Origin: Gonatopus flavifemur
Lineage: Eukaryota > Arthropoda > Insecta > Hymenoptera > Dryinidae
Direction of reading: 5' to 3'
DNA: 64,000 nucleotides
Assembly: GCA_018340375.1 (NCBI GenBank)
Contig: JAFFJZ010000004.1
Span: forward strand, 49,764,001 to 49,828,000
The position numbers and the translations under genes were made by a program. Every line of letters begins with the position of its first letter. Positions within the stretch are counted from its first letter, which is position 1. Below are positions 22,882-34,689 of this stretch, one piece after another. Below the pieces are notes generated by a model. The model ran no database searches. It was not told the origin of the DNA and was given only the letters and a program-made list of their open reading frames with translations.

Positions 22882-25758
22882 TTACAATCTCACACACCTA
22901 CTAGAACATGCTCTAGAGGCAGAAGTCTTGAATACTGAAACTGATCCAGAAAAGAAATCCAACTCATCTCTATAAGTATTTGCTAAACAACAAATTCGAT
23001 TTACTGGGTCAGTATTAGAGAATTGCGACTTAAACATAGGAACATTGAAAAGTAATGGGTTCCTAAGAGACCTGGAGGGTACATTGAAATTTAAGAGAGA
23101 GAGAAGTTCAGGGCAATTGATTTGACCATTGATTATTTTGAAAATGAATACCAAATCATTGATCATTCTACGAGTTTCGAGAGTGTTCATGTTGAACAAC
23201 CCCATCAACGGACCATAATCATGGCAGGATATAGCCATGGGGGTATGATTTTTGAAAGCCAAAAATCGTAAAAATCTATGCTGAACTCTCTCGATAAGTT
23301 TACAATATTTGTCATGATGAGGAGACCAAATGTGAGTCGCGTATTCTAAGTTAGGTCTCACGAGAGCATTGTATAACGTAATCAATGTTGAGGGCTCCTT
23401 GAAGTCGGCAGACATACGCTTCAAAAAACCGAGCTGCTTCATAGCTGTGTTCACCACATTATGATAGTGAAAAGTAAAATTAAGCTTGGAATCGAACGTA
23501 ATACCTACATCGAGCATATTCTGCACAACCTCCAAGCTTGAGCCACTCAACTCATAAGAGAAGGTAATGGGCTGCAATTTGCGCGACAGTCTCATAACTT
23601 TACATTTCACTATATTCAGCTTCAATTTATTCAAGGAACACCATGATTCCAATTCATACAAATCCGACTGCAGGGCAATGGCATCAGCGTATGACGAAAT
23701 TTTCATGAACAATTTCAAATCATCCGCAAAAATTAAATGCTTCGCAAATTTGAAGTTGTTGCCAATATCATTAATAAAAAGTGTAAAAAGCAGTGGTCCC
23801 AAATGCGACCCTTGCGGAACGCCTGAGCAAACATTGATAGTCCTTGAGGTAAAGTTTTTAATTTTAACAGTTTGGGTTCGATTCATCAAATAGCTTCTTA
23901 TCCAAATAAGAATATTACCACGGAAACCAAGATGATTTAATTTAGATAAAAGAACGTTATGATCAACAGTGTCGAAGGCTTTGGTGAAATCCGTATAAAC
24001 AGTATCAACTTGACTGTTATCATCCAAAACCCTCGAAACATAATTACAATAAATAGACAAATTGGTGCCTGTTGAGCGACCAGGCACAAAGCCATGTTGC
24101 ATGTCAGAGATGATGCTAGAACATAGAGGAGATAATTTATCAGTTACTAAAGATTCAAATAATTTTGGAATCACGCTTATAATTGATATTGGTCTATAGT
24201 TTCTCACATCAGATCTGCTGCCAGCCTTGAAAATCGGTATAATCAGACTATTTTTCCAGCGAGATGGAAAATGACCTGAAGATAAGGAAGCATTGAAGAT
24301 TAGCCATAAGGGTCGTGATAATATATAGCTGCAAGATTTTAGGAATAAAGGAGGAATACCGTGATCCCCAGGTGCTTTATTGATGCTTAGAGAATTGATC
24401 CCAAGAAATATTTCCCCAATGTTAATATGAAGATCGGAAATATCCAATTGAAAATCAAATACGAAATCAGGCAACAGATCATTGAGAGAAACATAAGCAG
24501 ATTCAAAGTGAGTAGCAAACAGATCTGAAATTTCACGCCCAGAACTAACTGAAACGCCATCTAGAACCATGTTGTTAGGAATAGCATTATCGGATCGGTG
24601 TGAGTTGACAAAGTTCCGAAAGCCTTTTACATTATCAGCGATCTGCAATTCAGTTGACCTAACGTAGTCATTGTAACATTTATATACTAAATTTTTACAT
24701 TGAGAACGCAAATCGGAGGAAATAATGTAATCTTGCAACAAATTGGAGATTTTATACGTACGATGCGCCACTTTCTTTGCTCGTATTAGATCAATCAACT
24801 GGGGTGAAAACCACCTAGGATAATCAGATCCGCGATAATAACACTTACGAACATACAAATCAATAGCATGGTACATATGTTCATATAGGCACTCAGTCGC
24901 ATCATCAACAGACAAACCTTCAAGTAGTGAGTCCCAAGGAATTTGATTAAAATGATTACAAATAGCAGTATAATCACCTAAACGGAAATTATAACGAGAA
25001 ACACTGTTACTAAGAAGAAACTTAACTACATCCATACTCAGCGTAGAAACAATAGGAGGATGATGAATATCACAAGCTAGAAGAGATTCAGTAGATAACC
25101 TCGTAACTAGAGAAATATCATTTGTGAACAGCAGGTCAAGCATGACCCCGAAAGCATTACAAATATCACTTTTTAGGAATCAATTAGAAAAATTGAAATA
25201 TTCACAAATAAACTGAACTGATTGCACTTCATTACAAGATGCTCCAGGACGTAAGTCACACGATAATTCAGCGCAAGACATACGCCAGGAAGCATGCGGT
25301 AAATTATAGTCACCGTAAAGGTAAAAAGAAAGATCCTGATGGGCACTCAGAATAACTTCCACACTCTTACAGTGATCTTCGTAGAGATGCGCAGGTGATG
25401 ATGGCGGGATAAAGACGGCTCCAAAAATCACATCCGAGATTCCCAATCTTGCCTTAATGAACAGATGCTCAACGTTTGTATGTACAGACAACAGCTCAAA
25501 ACTAGGAATGACACTCTTCACCGCTATCAAAACTCCACCCCCTCTCTCACAATGACTAGTAAGTGAAGATCTGTCCTTCCTATATATAGTATAACCATCC
25601 AAGCCGATTTCAGAGGATGAAATTCCATCAGTCAACCAAGTTTCAGAGAAGATGATAATGTCGTAATGATCGACAGAAGCCGCCGCAGCACAACGAAGTG
25701 CATTGAGTTTGGTACGAAGGCCACGTACGTTTTGGTAGTACACTAAAGGGCGAGTCAC
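22882..25758 (-). pseudogene. CR1/Jockey-type ORF2: endonuclease and reverse transcriptase
   Basis: The frame runs 25758 to 22882 with one in-frame TGA at 25180-25182, splitting a 192-codon AP-type endonuclease from a 753-codon piece. Endonuclease motifs are YYQNVRGLRTK, FSETWLTDG, LYGDYNLPH and, after the stop, CDIHHPPIV. Reverse transcriptase motifs are NKAPGDHGIPP, YTDFTKAFDTVDH, GVPQGSHLGPLLF and the catalytic FADDLKLF. A region rich in WSP/RVQHRFLRF-like motifs follows, typical of the CR1/Jockey C-terminus. The first in-frame codon near the ORF1 stop is GTG, one change from ATG. Apart from the single stop and perhaps the lost start, the gene is complete. Confidence 0.88.
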
Positions 25759-25964
25759 AGGTTTTTTTGCGATGATGGATTCCGGGTTTTGTGTAGAGGA
25801 ACAATTTTCGGTACACCATTGAGATATCTGATGGTCTTTGTCGGGTCGTTTAGGTCTTTCAAACGATCACGAAGATTGCTTAAGTGTGCACGTTGCCGAG
25901 GAGTCCGATCGAGTGAGATTTTGACAGGGCCCCCGTAAGCAGACTTCCCTCTGATAATATCCAA
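25755..25964 (-). pseudogene. CR1-like ORF1, C-terminal part
   Basis: Contains AYGGPVKISLDRTPRQRAHL and NLRDRLKDL, the C-terminal domain that follows the RRM in insect CR1-type ORF1 proteins. Its TGA (25755-25757) overlaps the start region of ORF2, as in many LINEs. Its N-terminal part is 5.65 kb away beyond the Transib insertion (31623-31905). Confidence 0.7.
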
Positions 25965-26569
25965 AGGCGCACAGTGGGGCCAAATGCCAAAAAGCTGGCT
26001 AAAACCTGAAAAATGAAGTTTGTAGTTGGGGATATTTGACCCTTGGGATAAGTAAGGTGATGTCCCAAGTATTGGAATTCTGATATAAGAGGATCTGATC
26101 CCCTCCCCCTGCCCTTGTGTACCAGTTGCAAAATACCCTCCTTGAAGTATAATCCGCGTGATTGAAAGACAGTAAAATAACGAGCATGTTCAAAAAGACG
26201 CTGTGTCTCGAAAAATGAACCGATTTAACTTTTTCAAATTGGAGTCTATTACTGAAACTATGTAGAATACACTAAAAATTAAGAGAATATCAATTTGATG
26301 AGTGGAAAATACTCACAGAGCAATGATTGGATGTAATTTCTGTATCTATAAATGAGAAAATGTGTTTGGTTTTTGAAGGAATAGTGGAGGATTACGCGAA
26401 ATTACGTCGTTTAACTTATTGGAGGTGGTAGATGGGACTCTTACCTAAACATCAGAAAAAAAACGGCTGCCCATGTCTGCCCCTAAGCAATTCCGCCATG
26501 TTTTTGTGCAGGAAATCACAAAAAATTAGACGGAGTGATGAGGAGTCCTTAGATCCATCTGAAACTTGA

Positions 26570-27020
26570 TATGCAGAAGTTTGTGGGGTCGCTGATTATG
26601 AATCCGTTGTCTTCATTTCGGAATTCAAAATGGCGGATCCAATATGGCGGACGAAAATTGAAAGAAATCATCGGATTTTCTTCAAATTCGTTATCCAGGG
26701 GTTTCTGAGGTCGCTGATTACGAATCCGTTGTTTGAATTTCAAAATTCAAAATGGCGGATGAAAATTGAAAAAATCATCGGATTGCCTTCAAACTCGGTA
26801 CCCTGAGGTTTTTAAGGTCGCTGATTCCGAATCCGGTGTCTGAATTCCGGAATTCAGAATGGCGGATCCAGTTTGAGAGAAGAAAATTGAAAAAATCATC
26901 AGATTTCCTTCAAACTCGGTATCCAGGGTTTTGTGGGGTCATTGATTACGAATCAGTTGTCAAATTCCAAGAATCAAAGATAGCGTATCTAATATGGTGG
27001 ACACAAAACTCAGAATTCAG
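26570..27020 (+). repeat. Left satellite arm of Transib
   Basis: About four units of roughly 118 bp: GGGGTCGCTGATTACGAATC, then ATTTCGGAATTCAAAATGGC, then GGATCCAATATGGCGGAC and GAAAATTGAA. It is the inverted counterpart of 30640-31545. A frame through the last units has no gene character. Confidence 0.85.
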
Positions 27021-27673
27021 TAGATTCGCTTTGAATTTTATCTCAACGTTAGTATGTGTTTTATTTCCAGTGTACATTTGCTGCACGAGGAAAACTGTAT
27101 GAGATTGATTACCATTCGTTTTTCTTCTCATCGCGGGCTTAGGGTACACAAAAGCCAGAAATCATTGATATTTAGGAAGATGATGGACCATTGAGAGAAA
27201 AACAGTATTGCTGGAGAATATTCGTAGTGAATTTACTATGAGTTGATGAATTCACTATGGGAAATGACAATAAAACTACCAACATTTAGTATTATCCCGA
27301 CGAATTTTTGGTAACTTCACTGCTAACATTCTTCAGCGATGCTCTTTTTCCCTAAAGTAACCGTCATTTTCCTAAATGTTTATAAATGTTATTCAAGTAT
27401 TGATATCTCTTTTCTTTTCGTGAACTGAATCATGACTCGCGATTTGGTGATCGTTCTTATGTTAACCTATCGTTTCCATGGCAACGTACATAGTTGGTTG
27501 TAATCGGTCTGATTTCAAATGGTGCTTATCACAATTGTGCAATAGCTGTCACCGAATTCTTACTCTTGCTAGTAATCGTTACCGTAAACATTTTTCCGCG
27601 TGCAAGTTTGGAGCTTGGTGAATATTTTTCGTTTTTTAAAATCATTCAATGTTAACATACAATTCCAAATGAG

Positions 27674-30383
27674 ATGGATTCCGCTGCCACAGGTGAGTGT
27701 TTCAACAACCTATATTTTCTCAGTAGTTTGATTTGAACAGTTGACTGCAAAAAAAATCAGCTTAAGAGGGTTGAATCCAACCCAAGAAAATTAGGAAAAT
27801 TTTTAGAAACACATGGGGTTTCTGTAGCGAATTTTATCGAATTCTACAACGTTTGTAGATTTCAGAGATGATTCAATATCTATGACTCGGAGAGAGATGT
27901 ACAATATTCTAAGGAGCAGTCCTCTACCTACGTTGGATGAAAAGTTCACTTTCCTTCAAGGAAAAATCATCGAGATAACGTATTGTCCGGATAAAAAAAC
28001 TACAGAGATCTCTAACCTTTTATCTACTTCTAAATGTGTATTTAAAAAGAGATGGGAATCTTCTCAAAGGACCGAAGAACGATTTCTTCAAAATAATGAA
28101 GAATGGTTAAAACAAGAGGTAGTGTTTTGTACTTTCAGGAATCCCCATTCTGTAACTGTTCACACGCAAGTGGGAAGACCTCTTGTTGAATTCAACGAAT
28201 GTTTAGAAAGAACGAAACGTAGGAAAACTGAGAATATCAGAGTAAATACTCCTATCTCAGAGCTGTCTTACGCCACACAAATGTGTTTGAGAGCGTCTGG
28301 ACAGATCGAAGCCGCAAAAATTGTAAAGGATGTTACATCTTCTGATCCTGAGCTTGCCAAAATGTATATGAAAGGTTATCAAACTTTCAAGCGAAATGAG
28401 CCAAAGGTGTTGAATGATGAAGATGCTCTAGCTCTCCTAGTAGATGCCGAGCTCTCAAAACATCAGTACTGCTTATTGCGTGAAGCTGATCCGCAGAAAT
28501 TTCCACCTTATAAAAAAATTCAACTGGCCAAACGCATGTGTTTCCCTGACAAGGAATTTATTCAAACAACAGAAACCTGCGCTGTTGTGCAACTACAAGC
28601 ACTTCTTGATCACACAGCTACACGTATTTTGAAGCTACAGAATTCGGTTTTGTCAACTTTATCTGATGAAGAGTTACAAAACCTGGGACTTATTTTCAAA
28701 TGGGGGTTTGATGGGAGCTCTGGCCACTCCTCATACAAACAAGCATATCAAAGTTCGGAAGCTAGTGATTCCGCTGTGTTCATTACTTCACTTGTGCCTC
28801 TCCGCCTACACTGCAATTCAAAAATAATTTGGCAGAATCCAAGGCCATCATCAACCAGATTTTGTAGGCCAATGAAAATAGAGTTTACGAAAGAATCAAC
28901 TGAAGTTTCGGTTGCAGAGAAGCTATGGGTTGATAATGAAATAGAAAATCTGAGGGCTACTTCTTTCAGAACTGATGAAAAACATGTTTCAGTGAAACAT
29001 GAGATGATTTTTTCTATGGTGGACGGGAAGGTATGCAATGCCATAACTGAGACAACCTATACCCAGAAGTGCTATATATGTGGTGCCACATCTAAGGAAT
29101 TCAACAAAATTGATGATATAGTATCCAGGCCGGTCAAAACCGAAAACCTCCAGTTTGGTTTGTCTTGTCTACACGGCTGGATACGATTTTTTGAGGGCCT
29201 CCTGCATTTGTCTTATAAGCTACCTATTCAGAAGTGGCAAGCACGAAAACAAGATAAAGCTTTGGTGGAAGAACGAAAAAAGGTTGTACAGAAAAGTTTT
29301 AAACAAAAATGTGGCCTCATTGTCTATGTTCCTAAGCCAGGGTTTGGAAACTCAAATGATGGGAATACCGCTAGGCGATTTCTCGCACAACCCGGAGTTT
29401 CTGCCGAAATCACAGGGGTGGATGTCAACCTAATACAACGACTTCATGTAGTATTAGCTACCGTTTCAAGTGGCCATGAAATAGACGTTGAAAAGTTTCG
29501 GAGTTACGCTTTAGACACGGCACGCTACTACGCGACAAAATATCCGTGGTACCCAATGTCACCTACGATGCACAAGTTCTTGATCCACGGACCTGAAATC
29601 ATTGCATCTGCTCTTCTACCTATAGGCCAATTGACTGAGGAAGCACAAGAGGCTCGTAACAAGGATTTTAAAAGGTGAAAATGATGTATATCACTCAATA
29701 ATAGTCTATATTTGTCACAGTGGACTCGACACTTTGAAGGGGAAAATTTGACTCCCCAAGTACTGCAATCAGTTTGATACATTGCGCAATACGTTTTTGA
29801 CTACTAGGCAACCTATATATTTATGGTAACCACGAGAATATATGTTCGCGAAGATTGTTTTGTTCTGGTAAGGAATTCGGGGAATTATGAATATTCATAT
29901 ACTTTTTTTTTATTAATAAGCCACATTGTTCATCCTCTGGAAACATAAATTCATAGACTAGAAAACAATTTTGAGAATCAAGTAAACTTATGAATTAGAG
30001 GATTTATTCAAAACTTTATACTGATGACCCCAAAGTGCAGCTGCTTTTTGTTTTTCCTTGATTTTGCTTGTCATGTTGAGATCAAAAGCTTTAACGGTGT
30101 CGATGAATACATAATCATATTCGAATATCTCAACAACATTCATTTCCAAAGGTACCGAGAGCATCACTCCAGGAAATGCAGTAGAGAAAAAACGAATGAA
30201 GAGATTTTTAAATGGTTCCTTTTGAGTTCTGATCCAATTTTATCGAGTAAAAGACAGTTGCCCAAGAAAAAACTAAAGTTTCTCCCTAGAGACGTGTTAA
30301 GCCTGATCAAAACTCCGGATATACTTGATAAAGACAACGTAACTTTCCCATTATCTTCCTCTGAGAGTGAAGAAGGAGACTGA
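27674..30383 (+). CDS. Transib (RAG1-like) transposase, spliced
   Basis: The main exon is open from an ATG at 27882 to a GT donor at 29675; intron 29675-30151; last exon 30152-30383. The join restores NKDFKR followed by YREHHSRKCSREKTNEE, continuing to a Glu/Ser-rich end. A possible first exon ATG at 27674-27692 (MDSAAT) could splice to 27868, where the frame is open upstream of 27882; this is less certain. Counting from 27882, catalytic residues by comparison with RAG1 are Asp277 (FKWGFDGSSGHSSYKQ), Asp381 (MVDGKVCNAIT) and Glu590 (EEAQEARNK). A zinc-binding pair Cys397/Cys400 (KCYICGAT) follows the second Asp, as in RAG1. The 104-residue Asp-Asp spacing is close to RAG1's 108. No stop or frameshift is visible, so the enzyme may be functional; it would cut at the CACAGTG ends. 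Transib transposases are nuclear DDE enzymes related to the V(D)J recombinase. Confidence 0.9.
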
Positions 30384-30639
30384 TCTGAGTAAAAAAAGTG
30401 TGGCAAAAGTAAAAACCATTACGATTCCAGTTTTTTATATTATTGTATATATTGTGAATGTATATATCTTTCGATTCAACACATTTGGTGTGTTAATATC
30501 ATTCGATAATTATATTAATAATGATTCAATGTTGGAAATAATAATAATAATGATCATAATAGGAACAACAAAATGGGCCGTTTAGTTCTTGTTTAATATT
30601 AAGTTATGGATGAAGTTTTGATTTTTGGCATCCGCCATC

Positions 30640-31545
30640 CTGAATTTCGGAATTCTGACAACGGATTCGTGATCAGCGATCCCGAAAACCCCTGGGTACC
30701 GAGTTTGAAGGGAATCCGATGATTTTTACAATTTTCGTCCGCTATATTGGGTCCGTTATTTTGAATTTTGAATTTCAGACCGTGGATTCGTAATCAGCGA
30801 CCACAGAAATCCCTGAGTACCGAGTTTGAAGAAAATGCGATGACTTTCTTAATTTTTGTCCACCATATTGGATCCGCCATTCTGAATTTCAAAATTTTGA
30901 CAACGGATTCGTAATTGATGACCCCAAAAACTCCTGGATGCCGAGTTTGAAGAAAATCCGATGATCTTCTCGATTCTATTCCACCATATTGGATCCGCCA
31001 TTTTGAATTTCGAAATGCAGACAACGGATTTGTAATCAGCGACCCCAAAAATCCCTGGGTACCCAATTTGAAAAGAATCCGATGATTTTTTCAATTTTCG
31101 TCCGCCATATTGGATTCGCCATTCTGAATTTGGGAACTCAAACAGCGGATTCGTAATTAGCGACCCCGAAAACCCCTGATCACCAAATTCGAAAAAAATC
31201 CGATGATTTCTTCCAATTTTCGTCCATCATATTGGATCCCCCATTTTGAATTCCGAAATGAGAACAACGGATCCGTAATCAGCGACCCCGAAAACCTTTG
31301 GGTACCCAATTTGAGGAGAATCCGATGATTTTTAAAATTTTCGTCCGCCATATTGGATTCGCCATTTTGAATTTTGGAAGTTAAACAGCAGATTCGTAAT
31401 CAGCAACCCCAAAAACCCCTGATCACCAAGTTTGAAGAAAATCCGATGGTTTCTTTCAATTTTCGTCCGCCATATTGGATCCGCCATTTTGAATTTTGAA
31501 ATTCTGACAACGGATTCGTAATCAGTGACCCCATGAACTTCCCGA
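30640..31545 (-). repeat. Right satellite arm of Transib
   Basis: About eight units of roughly 122 bp, inverted relative to 26570-27020; each contains GGATTCGTAATCAGCGACC and GGATCCGCCATTTTGAAT-like words. It ends about 45 bases from the right TIR. Non-coding; the minus-strand frames here simply read the repeats. Confidence 0.85.
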
Positions 31546-31622
31546 GTACGAAGTCGCAAGCGAATTTGAGAGCCCCTTATAATTTTGTCCAGCTTTTTGG
31601 CATTTGGCCCCACTGTGAGGCG

Positions 31623-31905
31623 TACGACTACACGGGAAAGTCACACATAAGGGGCGAACCTTATTATCATTGGGTTTTCCCAAGCGACGAAAACGTATAT
31701 CATGACAGCAATCGGGTTTGATTGCTGACAAAACCTTATTGACCTCAGTAAGATCAGAAGAACCTGAAGAAACATTCTCAGGAACATTGAACATCATGAT
31801 ATTGAAAGAACGACTCCGACGATCTTCCAGTTCGCTGAAAAACTCCTCTTCATCATGTACTGAATCCGGGTGATAACGAATGAACTTGATGAGAATGAAT
31901 CCGCG
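31623..31905 (-). pseudogene. CR1-like ORF1, RRM part, cut off by Transib
   Basis: The minus-strand frame reads EEEFFSELEDRRSRSFNIMM, then MFNVPENVSSGSSD and FRRLGKPNDNKVRPLCVTF, an RRM of the LINE ORF1 type preceded by a short coiled-coil-like stretch. Coding sense is lost at the Transib boundary (AGGCG at 31618-31622). Upstream of about 31905 the frame no longer resembles ORF1. Confidence 0.65.
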
Positions 31906-32223
31906 TTGGCACATGGGTTTGGGTTTCGTGGTCGGTGATATTAATATCGTCATCTCAATAGAATTCGTTAGGTATCCTGCCGATTCATTGAGGAGTTCCA
32001 ATCAGCAAGTGGCCGGTTCATTTAGACCAAATTGAATTGGAATCGATGAGCGGATTCACAGGGCAACGCAGGGCCTCTCAATCGGATCCTACAGGTTTTT
32101 TCATGATTCGGATCGGAATTAACAAACAAGATCCCACAAACTTTTTGCTGCGATTTGAATGGGTTCAATGAGGCATTCAATGATTCGATGAATGAGACTG
32201 TATCTGCATTTGAATGGTAAAAT

Positions 32224-34689
32224 CCCTGGTTGAACAATCCGATTGAATCCGATAAAAAAACATTTCATCGGAATGGATTGAGTTTTTGCATCTGAAATTT
32301 CCCATTGATACCAATAAAATAATTTCTAACTGGATTTCATCGGCATTTTCCCTGGTGGAAAAATCCGATTAAATCCGATAAAAAAAACTTATCGGAATGA
32401 ATTGATTCCTGCATCGGGATTTTCTTATTGAAGCTTATTGATTGTTAACCCAACCCACGAACGTTTTATATACATTATATACGCGCATTTTATATCAATT
32501 AAACAAACACATATATCATTCATTCAATCATTACGTATGACAATTTATTGCTGAAATAAATTCAAACGATCATTTATGTGTTATTAACATGGTGATCACC
32601 CATCCACCTTGTACCGCAGTTGTCGTTGCTTAACCTAGAAGATCGATCTGGAACGGCCGCTCGCTCGATGCCGTGGTTCGCTTCCTATCAATGGGAACCA
32701 AATGACTGTCTTATGTCAGGGATGGGTGTCCTATAATAATAAGATTCAATCGGTAATTGTCCATTTGACATATGAGGGATTGTATCGGTCTTAATGAGAG
32801 CATGGGAGATGATTAATAATAAAAATCCCAATGAAGACCAAGAAAATATTTTCCAATAGGATTCAATCGGTATTTTATGATGGATGAGAAATTCCGATTG
32901 ATATCAATACAATATTTTCCAATGGGATCCAATAGGTATTTTATCAGTAATAAAAATTCCGATTGATATCAATTAAATATTGTGTAATTGGATTCACTTG
33001 GTATTTCATGAAATATTCTTCAATTGGATTGAATCGGTATGTTATTAATAATGAAGATTCTAATTGATACCACTCAAATATTTTTCAATGGCATCCAATA
33101 GGTATTTTATCAATAATCAGAATTACTATTGATACCAAAATTATTTTTCATTTGATTAAATCGAGATTTTATTGATTATTGAAATTTTAATTGATATCAG
33201 TGAAATATTTTTCAATGGAATTCAACGGGTATTTCATTAATCACAAAAATTCCAAATGATACCGAGGAAATATTTTCTAATTGGATTCAATGGGTATTTT
33301 ATGATTGATAAAAATTCCGATTAATACCAATAAAATATTTTTCAATTGCATTGAATCGGTATTTTATTAATCATGAAAATTTTATTTGATACCAGTCAAA
33401 TATTTTTCAATGGGATCCAATTGGTCTTTTATCAATAGTAAAAATTCCGGTTGATACCAATACAATATTTTCCAATTTGATTCATTCGGAGTTTTATCAA
33501 TCATGAAAATTCCAATTGATACCAGTAAAACGTTTTTCAATGGGATCCAATTGGTATTTTATCAATAATAAAAATTCCAATTGTGGACAATAAAATGTTT
33601 CTTATTCGATTGAATAGGTATTTTATTGATCATTAAAATTCTAATTGATATCAGTGGGATATTTTTCAATAGAATTCAATGGGTATTTCATTAATCATAG
33701 AAATTCCAATTGATACCAAGAAAATATTTTCTCATTAGATTCAATGGGTATTTTATGGTTGATGAAAAATTCCGATGGATGCCAATCAAATATTTTTTAA
33801 TTGGATTGAATCGGTATTTCATTAATCATGAAGATTCTAATTGATACCAGTCAAATATTTTCCAATGACATCCAATAGGTATTTTATCAATCATAAAAAT
33901 TCCAATTCGTACGGACACAATATTCTTTAATTTGATTCAATCGGCATTTCATTAATCATTACAATTATAATTGGTACCAGTAACATATCTTCCAATGGAA
34001 TTCAATGGATATTCCATCACTGATAAAAATTTCGATTGATACCAATGAAATATTTTCTAATTGGATTCTCTTGGTATTCTATGATTATAGTTTCCTATTC
34101 CAGCAACTTTCCTATTAGTTCCAATACATCGAGGTCACCAGGGATTCCGATAAAAACCAATGATTCGATGCAATGAAAGAAATTCCAAAACTGAATCGGT
34201 TATTGCCGGTACATACCTATAGGACTTCAGAATCTGTAAACTTGCCTATTATTTCCAATAAATTTGAGTGTTGGAATAATCCAAGTAAAACCCATTGATC
34301 AATAAAATCGATACATTCTTAAATGCAGTCAGAAACCTCCCATAAGAAACCCCTTCATCATTCAATTTCACAAATTTCCCCATTAGTTCGAATAGATTGA
34401 AATTGTGAAAACTTCCGATAAAAACCGTTTGCCTGATGGAATGGAGAAAATTTCAATCATCCAATCAAATATCTCTTATACAGACCAATAGATTATGTGA
34501 AGTTTGATTAATTCCCATAAAATGCAGATTTTTCAATTGGTGAATCCCCGATTGGAACCTATAGGAAAAAGATTCCGATAAACTCTTATTGATTTTGAAT
34601 CGGGGATTAAACTGTTCCGATTGATCCTATGCAGTCCGATTAATTCTGAATCGGTTTCTATCGGATCTTATCGGATTTTTTAACCAGGG
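32224..34689. mobile_element. CCCTGGTT-ended element filled with a tandem array
   Basis: CCCTGGTTGAACAATCCGAT at 32224 is mirrored by ATCGGATTTTTTAACCAGGG ending 34689. A further CCCTGGTGGAAAAATCCGAT lies at about 32344. Most of the interior (about 32740-34100) is a degenerate array. No transposase is present. The decayed mariner begins immediately after 34689. Confidence 0.55.
32740..34100. repeat. AT-rich satellite, period about 75 bp
   Basis: Sixteen or more degenerate units alternate AATTCCAATTGATACCA, AATATTTTCCAATGG and GGTATTTTATCAATCAT-like words. No reading frame of note. Confidence 0.75.

Larger units (their letters stand above)
25970..31617 (+). mobile_element. Transib DNA transposon, apparently complete
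   Basis: 29-bp perfect terminal inverted repeats begin CACAGTGGGGCCAAATGCCA (25970-25998 and 31589-31617) and are flanked by identical 5-bp duplications, AGGCG (25965-25969 and 31618-31622). CACAGTG ends, GC-rich 5-bp target duplications and a RAG1-related transposase are the hallmarks of Transib. Layout: TIR, satellite array, spliced transposase gene on the + strand, satellite array in inverted orientation, TIR. It sits in ORF1 of the CR1-like element. Confidence 0.93.
22671..31905 (-). mobile_element. CR1-like retrotransposon interrupted by Transib
   Basis: Read on the minus strand: part of ORF1 (about 31905-31623), a 5.65-kb Transib insertion, the rest of ORF1 (25964-25755), ORF2 (25758-22882), a 3' UTR with AAAGGGCGTGATAGCCCGTC, and a terminal (AAAT)n tract at 22671-22695. 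Short microsatellite tails instead of poly(A) are typical of the CR1 group. The 5' end is missing or unrecognisable beyond about 31905. Confidence 0.8.

Noticed and set aside
23567..23893. 108-codon + strand frame
   Set aside because: It is antisense to the CR1-like reverse transcriptase.
27420..27680. A host promoter upstream of the Transib gene
   Set aside because: It lies inside the Transib TIRs and has no clear core promoter elements; it is at most the element's own promoter.
30794..31613. Minus-strand repeated frames (SKFKMADPIW...) as a repeat protein
   Set aside because: They read the 122-bp satellite of the Transib right arm.
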